This document shows, piece by piece, positions 26,388-35,348 of a stretch of 64,000 nt of DNA. Position 1 is the first letter of the stretch; each line of letters begins with the position of its first letter. A program made the position numbers and the translations under genes. Source of the DNA: Xenophilus aerolatus (GTDB lineage: Bacteria > Pseudomonadota > Gammaproteobacteria > Burkholderiales > Burkholderiaceae_C). The notes beneath the pieces are model-generated. The model was not told the origin of the DNA, did no database searches, and saw only the letters and a program-made list of their open reading frames with translations. Location of the stretch: the NCBI GenBank assembly GCA_029968055.1, contig JASCNX010000009.1:1-64000 (forward strand), given 5' to 3'.

Positions 26388-27008
26388 TCAGATGCCGGTG
26401 GCGGTGTAGGTCAGCGTGGCCGTGTGGTTGCCGGCGGCCCATCCGGTCGGCGTGCCGGTCAGGGTGTACGCCCAGGTGCCGGTCGCCACGACGTTGGAGG
26501 GGAAGGCCGTGGGCGTGCAGGCACCCAGGTTGGCGCCCGGATGCGGCAGCGTGCCGGTGGCGGTCACGGTGAAGTTGGCGCCGGTCGGTCCGGGGCCGGT
26601 GCCGGGCAGCCAGGCGCTCAGCGCGCAGTTGATGGTGGCGGTGCCGGCGTTGGTCCAGGCGTAGACCGAGATCGCGCCCGGCTGCGTGCCGAACGCGAAG
26701 CTCGGTGCGGTGCCGTCCCAGTTGACCGCGGTGCTGGTGCCGTTGGCGGCGGCGGTGGGCACCGGCGGGATGCTGGCGGTGGCGGTCCAGGTCAGCGTGT
26801 CGACCGTCGCGTTGTTGCTGCCCACCCGCAGCAGGATGAGCTTGGGCACGAGCACCGACAGATTGACGCGGGCGGTCGCGGTGACCGTGCCGGTGCCGGC
26901 GTCGTTGTAGCCGTAGGTGGCTTCGGCGCGCGCCGGCGCGCTGGCGGCCACGAGGAGCAGGCCGCAGGCCGCGGCACGCGCGCTGGCACGCAGGAGAGGT
27001 GGGTTCAT
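26388..27008 (-). CDS. secreted fibre subunit-like protein, first of three paralogues
   Basis: 206 residues from the ATG at 27008, preceded by AAGGACCCACC. Signal peptide ends at ARA-E. Mature region: ARVNLSVLVPKLILLRVGSN, NATVDTLTWTATASIPPVPT, two well-separated cysteines, and a terminal HTATLTYTATGI strand. Closest in layout to the 23834 gene. It lies 87 bp downstream of the outer-membrane barrel gene and 3 bp before the next subunit. I infer the main secreted component. Confidence 0.72.
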   Translation of the reverse strand: MNPPLLRASARAAACGLLLVAASAPARAEATYGYNDAGTGTVTATARVNLSVLVPKLILLRVGSNNATVDTLTWTATASIPPVPTAAANGTSTAVNWDGTAPSFAFGTQPGAISVYAWTNAGTATINCALSAWLPGTGPGPTGANFTVTATGTLPHPGANLGACTPTAFPSNVVATGTWAYTLTGTPTGWAAGNHTATLTYTATGI

Positions 27009-27095
27009 GGTGGGTCCTTCAGGTCCTGGCGGTGGAGGGCCGGCCCGTGGGGACCGGTGGCGCGGTGCGATCACCGGCCGGGCGTGTGCCGCGGT

Positions 27096-29282
27096 TCATG
27101 GCGCCACCCTGATCACGGGGATCGAGGCGTACGCGCTGCCCCGCAGCGGCACATCGACGCTCGTGCCCGTTTCGCCGCCGCCCCAGGGCAGCGGCACGCT
27201 TTCGGGCGTGAGGCTCAGCTGGTGGCGTCCGGTCGTCACCAGCGGGAATTCGAACCGGCCGTCGCGGTCGGTGGTCGTGCGGTAGCGCCCGTCGAGCACC
27301 ACCTCGATGCCCGGTGCGCTGCCTTCGCCGGCCTGCGCGAGGCCGTCGCGGTCGGCATCGAAGAACACGCGGCCCTCGATCCGGCCGCTGCCCGCGCCTG
27401 CCCGCACGCCCAGCGGCGCGTAGGGCGCGCCTGCGCTGCCTTCCCAGCGCAGGAAGACGTAGACGCCCTTGTCGGTCCCGCGGTAGACCTGCGGCCCGAA
27501 GGACGACGCGGGCACGGCGGCGGCGCGTGTCTGGTTCAGGCTGGCGGCCAGCCCCAGGCGCCAGCCGCCGCCCAGTTCCTGCTCGGCCGACAGCTGGCCC
27601 GACAGTCCCCGGCTGGCCCACAGGTCGCCGCTCTGCGAGGTGTAGCGCAGGCTGCCGGCCAGGCTCAGCGTGGGCTGCGGCCAGTAGCGCAGCTGCAGGC
27701 CGGCGGTGGGATAGCGGCGCGTCGTTCCGCTGCTGCGGTCGCGCGCGTAGCCGAGCGTGGTGATGATCTCGGTGCGTTGGCTTTCCTGGCGGGCGCCCAG
27801 CCATTCCTGCTCCCATTGCAGTTCCTCGCCGGTGGCCGCGGTGCCGTTGAGCACGACCAGCTCGTTGCGGTGCAGCGTCAGGCTCAGGCGGCTGCGCGGC
27901 AGGCCGAACACGCGGGTCTGGTAGTAGGCGTTGGCGTAGAGGCTGCGCGAGCGGCTGGGGCCCTGCATGAGCTCGCCGTCGCCGGCGAAGCGGGTGTCGT
28001 ACACGTTGAAGCTGCCGCCCAGCGAGGTATGGCGGTCCAGCGTCCATTGCAGGTAGCCGCTCGCGCCCGACCGGTCGTAGCCGACACGGGTGAAGTTGCT
28101 GCCCGGGGCCGCGTGCTCCAGGTCCACGCCCACGCCCCAGCTCAGGCGGCTGTCGGCGCGGTCCAGCCGCCAGTAGGCGCCGCGCGTGCCGATGGGCAGC
28201 GGCAGGTCGCCGAAGTGCAGGTTGGGCGATGCGGCGTAGGCACCCGCCTCCTGCCGGAAGCCGCCGAGCCGCAGGCTGGCTTCCACGAAGAGCCCGCTGG
28301 CGCTGCCGGTCGCGACACCGGGGGTGTCCGAGCGCACGCGGCTGCCGATGGCGGTGGCGCGCCAGCGCAGCGCGCCCTCGGCCGTCGAGGGCGGCCCGCG
28401 CCCGACCGACAGCGCCCAGCTGGAGACGTCCTTGGCGCCGGTGCCCAGGCCACTCAGCGGGTCGAGGTAGAAGGCCGGAACACCGCGCGCTTCGTCGATC
28501 TGGCCGGCCAGGTACCACTGGTCGTCCAGGCGCTGCGTGCCGCCCAGCCAGCTGAGGCGGCCCCCGCTGCTTTCGAAGCCGGCGAAGGGGCCGCCGGTCA
28601 GCAGCCCGCGCTCGCCAGTGCCCGCGCGCAGTTCGAAGTCCGGACCGTAGATGCGCGTGGACAGGCCGCGGACCACCGTCGTGCCGAGCGACAGCCGGTC
28701 GTGGCGCGCGAGCCCCTCCGTCACCGCGCTGTAGGCATCGCCGAGCGTGGTGTCGGCGAAGACCGAGGGGGTCAGCGGCAGGCCCAGGCTGCGCACGGTG
28801 GCGCGGGCGCTGCTGCGCTCGCGCGCGTAGCCCAGCCCGCCGATGCCGCTCCAGCCGGCCTGCAGGTCGCCTTGCAGCGTGCGGCCGTCGACCTGGATCA
28901 GCAGGTCGCCCCAGTCGCGGGTTTCCTGCCGGTATTCGGTGCGCAGGCCGTACTCCGTGCCGCTGCGCCGCCCGAGTCCGGTGCCGCTGCCGCTGCCCGC
29001 GCCGACGCGGGTCTCGAACAGCCAGGAGCGCAGCCCCTCGGGCTCGGCCGCGCCGGTCGCGGCTGCCTCAGCCTCGGCCTGCGTGGGGTCCATGAACCTG
29101 TCCTGGTAGGCGGGCGGCTCGGCCTCGACGAGCGCCCGCAGGCGCGACGCCTCGGCCGCCTGCCGGCTCAGCGGCTGGATGCGTGCGTCGGTCAAGGGTG
29201 TGCCCTCGTCGGCTGCCGACGGCGCCGCGAACAGCGAAAGAAGCAGCCAGGCGCCCGGGCGTCCCAACCGCGGTCTGGCCAT
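27096..29282 (-). CDS. outer-membrane barrel with C-terminal SdrD/CNA-B-like domain, putative usher analogue
   Basis: 728 residues from the ATG at 29282, which sits at a clean signal peptide (PGAWLLLSLFAAPSAADEG); an ATG 27 bp upstream only adds a basic arm. After a short helical segment (about 30-75) there are some 500 residues of alternating amphipathic strands with YxR/W girdle residues (GTEYGLRTEYRQETRDWGD, YLQWTLDRHTSLGGSFNVYD). From about residue 635 comes a soluble beta-sandwich, GRVFFDADRDGLAQAGE...TTTDRDGRFEFPLV, of the carboxypeptidase-regulatory/SdrD type with a calcium-binding-like DADRDG loop. It heads the secreted-subunit/chaperone cassette and takes the usher's place, but I see no standard PapC plug or N-terminal domain. 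Confidence 0.75.
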   Translation of the reverse strand: MARPRLGRPGAWLLLSLFAAPSAADEGTPLTDARIQPLSRQAAEASRLRALVEAEPPAYQDRFMDPTQAEAEAAATGAAEPEGLRSWLFETRVGAGSGSGTGLGRRSGTEYGLRTEYRQETRDWGDLLIQVDGRTLQGDLQAGWSGIGGLGYARERSSARATVRSLGLPLTPSVFADTTLGDAYSAVTEGLARHDRLSLGTTVVRGLSTRIYGPDFELRAGTGERGLLTGGPFAGFESSGGRLSWLGGTQRLDDQWYLAGQIDEARGVPAFYLDPLSGLGTGAKDVSSWALSVGRGPPSTAEGALRWRATAIGSRVRSDTPGVATGSASGLFVEASLRLGGFRQEAGAYAASPNLHFGDLPLPIGTRGAYWRLDRADSRLSWGVGVDLEHAAPGSNFTRVGYDRSGASGYLQWTLDRHTSLGGSFNVYDTRFAGDGELMQGPSRSRSLYANAYYQTRVFGLPRSRLSLTLHRNELVVLNGTAATGEELQWEQEWLGARQESQRTEIITTLGYARDRSSGTTRRYPTAGLQLRYWPQPTLSLAGSLRYTSQSGDLWASRGLSGQLSAEQELGGGWRLGLAASLNQTRAAAVPASSFGPQVYRGTDKGVYVFLRWEGSAGAPYAPLGVRAGAGSGRIEGRVFFDADRDGLAQAGEGSAPGIEVVLDGRYRTTTDRDGRFEFPLVTTGRHQLSLTPESVPLPWGGGETGTSVDVPLRGSAYASIPVIRVAP

Positions 29283-29330
29283 TGATGCCGTGCATGCGTC
29301 ACCCCGCACTGACCCCTCGGATAAAACAGT

Positions 29331-29358
29331 CTTGCAATGGGACAGATTGACCGCATCT
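29331..29358 (+). promoter_or_regulatory. candidate heat-shock (sigma-32) promoter of htpG
   Basis: CTTGCA (29331-29336), 14 bp, then CCGCATCT (29351-29358), against the sigma-32 pattern CTTGAA-N13-15-CCCCATnT. It lies about 145 bp upstream of htpG, a classic sigma-32 target. A second element nearer the gene, TACAAT at 29461-29466, fits a sigma-70 -10 box but lacks a clear -35. A 14-bp perfect palindrome (29472-29485) sits in the leader. Confidence 0.5.
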
Positions 29359-29507
29359 GGCTCGCGCGTCGACCTGCTTTTTGCTTAGAACGTAAGGCCT
29401 ATCCGGCGTGGCGGTGGGCGGGTCCCCCCAGGGGGCGGTGGCCCACGCAGGGCGGCTGCGTACAATTTTTCGCCCGCATGCGGGCACCTACTTCCTGATT
29501 CAGAACG

Positions 29508-31496
<1,989 letters not shown>

Positions 31497-31519
31497 GGCA
31501 GGAAAGAGAAGGAAGCGAC

Positions 31520-31732
31520 ATGCCCACCATCCGAGTCGAACTGCTCGAAGGCCGCACCCCCGAGCAGAAGCGCGCCCTGGCCGAGGCGCTGACCGAGGCC
31601 ACCGTCCGCACGCTGGGCAGCTCGCCCGGCGCGGTCGACGTGCTGTTCTTCGATGTGCCGCGCCACAACTGGGCCACCGGCGGTGTGTTGTGGAGCGACA
31701 AGGCGGCGGCGCCGCCACCTGCAGGCAACTGA
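31520..31732 (+). CDS. 4-oxalocrotonate tautomerase family protein
   Basis: 70 residues. After removal of Met the N-terminal Pro (PTIRVELLEGRTPEQKRALA) is the catalytic base of the tautomerase superfamily. The beta-alpha-beta unit VRTLGSSPGAVDVLFFDVPR follows, with the conserved Arg in the second half. It is slightly longer than 4-OT (62 residues), with an extra Ala/Pro tail. Substrate unknown. It follows htpG by 23 bp with a strong GAAGGAAG-like ribosome binding site and ends before a terminator hairpin. Confidence 0.85.
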   Translation: MPTIRVELLEGRTPEQKRALAEALTEATVRTLGSSPGAVDVLFFDVPRHNWATGGVLWSDKAAAPPPAGN

Positions 31733-31750
31733 CGCAGCTCGCACCCCAAC

Positions 31751-31780
31751 CGACGGGCGCCTTCGGGCGCCCGTCGCGTT
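31751..31780 (+). terminator. intrinsic terminator after the htpG-tautomerase pair
   Basis: Perfect 11-bp stem CGACGGGCGCC / GGCGCCCGTCG with a TTCG loop (31751-31776), followed by CGTTT. The U-run is short, but stem and loop are strong. Confidence 0.75.
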
Positions 31781-31800
31781 TGCGGCTCATGCTGGACGGC

Positions 31801-31900
31801 GTTCCAGGTCCTGGAACCGTTCACGCTGAGCTTGGCCTGTCCTGAGCCTGTCGAAGGGTCGAAGCGCGGCGCAGGGCTTCGACGAGCTCAGCCCGAACGG
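31801..31900. repeat. REP-like intergenic palindromes
   Basis: Three elements: a GTTCCAGG-T-CCTGGAAC palindrome (31801-31817); CCGTTC...GAGCTTGGCCTGTCCTGAGCCTGTCGAAGG (31817-31857); and the inversely placed CTTCGACGAGCTCAGCCCGAACGG (31877-31900). The last two are variants of the CTTCGACAGGCTCAG...GAACGG repeat that I know to be scattered through many proteobacterial genomes. They fill the gap between two convergent genes. Confidence 0.75.
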
Positions 31901-31925
31901 ATTCCTTCCCGATCGCAACTCGGTA

Positions 31926-32957
31926 TCAGGCGTACAGCGGCGCTTCCGCCATCGCCTCGCACTGGTCCTGCAGCATCTGGATCTGGCCCTTCCAGTAGTC
32001 GCTGCTGCCGAACCACGGGAAGGTGATCGGGAAGATCGGGTCCTGCCAGCGCCGCGCCAGCCAGGCCGAGTAGTGCAGCAGGCGCAGCGTGCGCAGCGGC
32101 TCGATCAGCGCCAGCTCGCGGCGGTCGAAGTCGCGGAACTGCTCGTAGCCGTCGAGCAGGCCGCTCAGCTGGCCGGTGCGCTGGGCGCGGTCGCCCGAGA
32201 GCAGCATCCACAGGTCCTGCACCGCGAAGCCGGTGCGCGCGTCGTCGAGGTCCACGAAGTGCGGGCCGCCGCCTTCGCGGTCGGTGGGTGTCCACAGGAT
32301 GTTTCCGGGGTGGCAGTCGCCATGCAGGCGCAGGCTTCGGAGTTCTGAATGAAATTGGCCTCCCGCGCCCGTGGACAGGGCGGTGGCAGCTATCAAATCG
32401 AGAGCATCGTTGCAGGCGCGCTCCCAGTCCTTCTGCACGTCCAGCGGCACCATCTCGTGGCCCAGCAACCAGTCGCGCGAGGCGATGCCGAAGCCTTGCA
32501 GGTCCAGCGCGGGCCGCACGGCGAAGGGCCGCTTGGCGCCCACGGTGTGGATGCGCGCGAGGAAGCGACCGATCCATTCGAGCACCTCGAAGTCGTCCAG
32601 CTCGGGCGCCCGCCCGCCGCGCGAGGGGCTGACGCTGAACGCAAAGCCGCCCTGGTGGTGCAGCGTGCGGCCGTCGATCACGCGCGGCGCCACCATCGGC
32701 ACCTCGGCCGCGGCCAGCTCGAGGGCGAAGTCGTGCTCTTCCTGGATCTGCGCGTCGCTCCAGCGCCCGGGCCGGTAGAACTTGACCACCACCGGCTTCT
32801 CGTCCTCGATGCCGACCTGGTAGACGCGGTTCTCGTAGGAGCTCAGCGGGACCAGGCGGCCGTCGCCGTACAGGCCGACGCCGGCCAGGGCGTCGAGCAC
32901 CGCGTCGGGCGTGAGCGATTCGTAGGGGTGGGACGTGGCGGGCGCGGTGTCGGGCAT
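31926..32957 (-). CDS. srkA: SrkA (YihE/RdoA) stress-response Ser/Thr kinase
   Basis: 343 residues of the aminoglycoside-phosphotransferase/choline-kinase fold. The ATP-site Lys lies in KPVVVKFYRPGRW, the catalytic loop is RLHGDCHPGNILW, and the metal-binding Asp is in HFVDLDDARTG. Opening SLTPDAVLDALAGVGL and SYENRVYQVG are typical of SrkA, which protects cells from stress-induced death by phosphorylating proteins. E. coli SrkA has 328 residues. It lies 31 bp downstream of the DUF2855 gene on the same strand; in E. coli the partner is dsbA, absent here. Confidence 0.92.
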   Translation of the reverse strand: MPDTAPATSHPYESLTPDAVLDALAGVGLYGDGRLVPLSSYENRVYQVGIEDEKPVVVKFYRPGRWSDAQIQEEHDFALELAAAEVPMVAPRVIDGRTLHHQGGFAFSVSPSRGGRAPELDDFEVLEWIGRFLARIHTVGAKRPFAVRPALDLQGFGIASRDWLLGHEMVPLDVQKDWERACNDALDLIAATALSTGAGGQFHSELRSLRLHGDCHPGNILWTPTDREGGGPHFVDLDDARTGFAVQDLWMLLSGDRAQRTGQLSGLLDGYEQFRDFDRRELALIEPLRTLRLLHYSAWLARRWQDPIFPITFPWFGSSDYWKGQIQMLQDQCEAMAEAPLYA

Positions 32958-32988
32958 CGCGCCATTGTCCGCCTCGCGCCCCGCGTGC

Positions 32989-34104
32989 TCAGGCGGCCAG
33001 CGAGAGGATGCGGCCGTCGCGCGGATCGCCGCGGCCGGCGAGCACGGCCTGCCAGGCCTGCGCCACGGCTTCCGGGCCGCGGTGCTGCTGCACGCGCAGC
33101 CAGGGGGCGTCGCCCTGCGTCGCGCGCGCGGTGAAGGCGAACCAGGCCTGCGCCAGCTTCTGGCCGAAGGCCTCGGCGCCCCATTCGCCGGTGCGCTTCT
33201 TGATCTGGGCCGGTGCGAAGAAGAAGGTCGCCCGCGGGCCGGGCAGCGCCTTGGCGCTGCCCTCGGGCGCGCGCTGGTCGACGTGCGTGTTGCCGATCAC
33301 CATGCTGTAGCGCAGCTGCGCGAAACGCTCGTGGATGGCGCGGCGCAGCTCGCCGTTGCCCGCGAAGTCCACGTACACGCAGGGCGTGGCGGCGCCGAGG
33401 CGGTCGAGCTCGTCGTAGCCCAGCACCTGCGTGTAGCAGCCCAGGCCTTCGCAGAAGGCGCGGTTGGCCGCCGAGGTGATGCCCACCACGCGCACGCCCG
33501 GCCGCTGGGCGAGCTGGAAGGCGGTGCCGTAGGCGGTCTTGCTCGATGCGCTGGACAGGATCACGGTCGGTGCACCCTCGGCCCCGGCACCGAAGAAATC
33601 GTTGTCGCCCAGGAAGTCGTCGATGAGCCACGAGGTGATGAACAGCGGGCGCAGCAGGGCCTGCACGTCCTCGGTGTCGGCGGTGTAGAGCGGATCGCGG
33701 TTGCAGCGGAAGTAGACGTTGTAGACGGCCGGCAGTTCGGCCCGGTGGGCGGCCGCGTCGGTGAAGCGCTCGGGCGAGAGGCGGTCCGGCGTCAGCACCA
33801 GCTGCGAGGCCATGGGGAAGTAGCCGTACAGCCGCTCGCCCACCGCCACACCCGGGTGCAGCGACTGCACGACTCGCCCGAAGCCCCACACCGGCACGTG
33901 GCCCCAGCCTTCTTCCGCCGTGGGGAAGAACTGCCAGTAGCTCATCGCGTCGCCGAAGGCGGCGTAGGTGATGTTGTTGGAGGTCAGCGCAAAGGCATCG
34001 ATGCCGACCCGCACCTGGCCGGGCGCCAGCGGCGTGTCCTCGCGGGTGTGCAGGCGGGCGTCGGACAGCGAGGTCTTGCGGACGATCAGTTCGGTGGTGC
34101 TCAT
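32989..34104 (-). CDS. DUF2855 family protein
   Basis: 371 residues. An N-terminal GroES-like part (GQVRVGIDAFALTSNNITYA, YWQFFPTAEEGWGHVPVWGF) and a Rossmann-like part (VVGITSAANRAFCEGLGCYT, VYVDFAGNGELRRAIHERF) give it the layout of medium-chain dehydrogenases, but the glycine-rich loop reads ILSSASSKTAYGTA and no zinc ligands are evident. The family has no established reaction. It is upstream of srkA on the same strand and likely co-transcribed. Confidence 0.88.
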   Translation of the reverse strand: MSTTELIVRKTSLSDARLHTREDTPLAPGQVRVGIDAFALTSNNITYAAFGDAMSYWQFFPTAEEGWGHVPVWGFGRVVQSLHPGVAVGERLYGYFPMASQLVLTPDRLSPERFTDAAAHRAELPAVYNVYFRCNRDPLYTADTEDVQALLRPLFITSWLIDDFLGDNDFFGAGAEGAPTVILSSASSKTAYGTAFQLAQRPGVRVVGITSAANRAFCEGLGCYTQVLGYDELDRLGAATPCVYVDFAGNGELRRAIHERFAQLRYSMVIGNTHVDQRAPEGSAKALPGPRATFFFAPAQIKKRTGEWGAEAFGQKLAQAWFAFTARATQGDAPWLRVQQHRGPEAVAQAWQAVLAGRGDPRDGRILSLAA

Positions 34105-34214
34105 GGCAGGGCTCCTGGAGGGGCGGGGGATGACCGACCGGCACCATAACCCGCCGGCATGACCGCAGCCGGCCGCGCCACGTTGCCGCCGTCGCCTGCG
34201 CGACCTGCCGGTGC

Positions 34215-34243
34215 AAAGAAAAACGCCACCCGGAGGTGGCGTT
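34215..34243 (-). terminator. intrinsic terminator downstream of ohr
   Basis: Nine-base-pair stem AACGCCACC / GGTGGCGTT with loop CGGA (34222-34243); on the minus strand the hairpin runs into a T-rich tract complementary to AAAGAAAAA (34215-34222 side). It lies 44 bp past the ohr stop codon. Confidence 0.85.
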
Positions 34244-34287
34244 CGAGCATGTCACGGCACGCCGGCGCCGTGGACAGGCGGTGCGGA

Positions 34288-34716
34288 TCAGGCGATGACG
34301 ATCTCGACCGGGATGTTGCCGCGCGTCGCGTTCGAGTACGGGCACACCTGGTGCGCGGTGTCGACCAGCTTCTTCTTGGCTTCGGCGTCCAGGCCGGGCA
34401 GGCTGATGTTCAGCACGACGGCGACGCCGTAGGCCGCGCCGCCGTTCGTCGGGCCGAGGGAGACCTTGGCGTCGACGGCCACGTCTTCCGGCACCTTCAC
34501 GCCGACCTTGGGTGCGACGGCCTTCATGGCGCCGATGAAGCAGGCCGAGTAGCCGACGGCGAAGAGCTGTTCCGGGTTCGTGCCGGCCTTGCCCGAACCG
34601 GGGGGGTTGAGCTTCACGTCGAGCGCGCTATCGCTGCTCTTGCCGGCGCCGCCGTCGCGGCCGCCCGTGGTGTGGGATTCGGCGGTGTACAGAACCTTGT
34701 CGAGTTGCGTGGTCAT
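34288..34716 (-). CDS. ohr: Ohr, organic hydroperoxide resistance peroxidase
   Basis: 142 residues, the OsmC/Ohr fold. The two reactive cysteines are in place: C59 in GYSACFIGAMK and C125 in HQVCPYSNATRGN, spaced as in characterised Ohr enzymes that reduce organic and lipid hydroperoxides with lipoylated partners. Arg in TGGRDGG fits the family's active-site Arg. It lies 52 bp downstream of ohrR on the same strand, with GGAACGACC before the start, so the pair is an operon under OhrR control. Confidence 0.95.
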   Translation of the reverse strand: MTTQLDKVLYTAESHTTGGRDGGAGKSSDSALDVKLNPPGSGKAGTNPEQLFAVGYSACFIGAMKAVAPKVGVKVPEDVAVDAKVSLGPTNGGAAYGVAVVLNISLPGLDAEAKKKLVDTAHQVCPYSNATRGNIPVEIVIA

Positions 34717-34768
34717 GGTCGTTCCTTCGGTGGTGGTTGAGAAATGCCGGTTGGCGGGAGAAATGGAA

Positions 34769-35224
34769 TCAGGCAGCGGCGCCGCGCACCCGGTCGCGCA
34801 GCGATTGCAGCTGGCGCGTGAGCGTCACCAGCTCGTCGATGGAGCATTCGCTGGCCGCGAGCAGGCAGGCCGGCACGCTCGCGGCGCGGGCCTTGAGACG
34901 CCGGCCCGCGGCCGTCAGCGTGATGTGGACGCGGCGCTCGTCGGCCACGTCGCGCACCCGGGCCACGAGGCCGTTGGCCTCCAGCCGCTTGAGCAGCGGG
35001 GTGAGCGTGCCCGAGTCGAGCGACAGGCGTTCGCCCAGGGCCGAGACCATGAGGCCGTCTTCTTCCCACAGCGCCAGCATGACGAGGTACTGCGGGTAGG
35101 TCAGGCCCAGCTTGTCGAGCTGCGGCTTGTAGAGCCGGGTCATGGCCAGCGATGCGGAATACACGGCGAAGCAGAGCTGGTTGTCCAGCTTGAGCAGTTC
35201 GGCGGTGTCCGGTCGGGAGTGCAT
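34769..35224 (-). CDS. ohrR: OhrR, MarR-family organic hydroperoxide sensor
   Basis: 151 residues from the ATG at 35224. MarR-type winged helix (YPQYLVMLALWEEDGLMVSA, LDSGTLTPLLKRLEANGLV, wing DERRVHITLT). The sensing Cys is C18 in LDNQLCFAVYSAS, and C120/C127 near the C-terminus make it the two-cysteine type known from Xanthomonas OhrR (C22/C127), in which disulfide formation releases DNA. The start codon lies 7 bp after a TATACT box with no room for a ribosome binding site, indicating a leaderless mRNA. Binding to the CAATTTAATTG operator would repress ohrR and ohr together. Confidence 0.94.
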   Translation of the reverse strand: MHSRPDTAELLKLDNQLCFAVYSASLAMTRLYKPQLDKLGLTYPQYLVMLALWEEDGLMVSALGERLSLDSGTLTPLLKRLEANGLVARVRDVADERRVHITLTAAGRRLKARAASVPACLLAASECSIDELVTLTRQLQSLRDRVRGAAA

Positions 35225-35231
35225 GGGACGA

Positions 35232-35270
35232 AGTATATCGAGCGATTCAATTGTGTGCAATTTAATTGTC
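35232..35270 (-). promoter_or_regulatory. ohrR-ohr promoter overlapping an OhrR operator
   Basis: Minus-strand TTGCAC (35260-35255), 17 bp, TATACT (35237-35232): a near-consensus sigma-70 promoter. The palindrome CAATT-T-AATTG (35258-35268) overlaps the -35 box, and a second CAATTG lies at 35248-35253 inside the spacer. AT-rich CAATT/AATTG dyads are the known OhrR box type. Predicted transcription start (about 35225) coincides with the ohrR start codon. Confidence 0.85.
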
Positions 35271-35348
35271 GCAACGAAGGGAAAGCGTTCGTAACGGTGT
35301 GCCTGCCCGGGCGAGCGGCGGGCCGGCACGCGCCGGCCCCGTACCCTC

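Noticed and set aside
25224-29285. 1353-codon plus-strand open frame opposite the fibre cassette
   Set aside because: Antisense shadow: the minus-strand genes carry signal peptides and shared motifs, and this frame shows only GC-driven residues.
35320-35339. GGGCCGGC-ACGC-GCCGGCCC hairpin as a terminator
   Set aside because: Good stem between the serine hydrolase stop and the ohrR promoter, but no T-tract on either strand, so it is not called.
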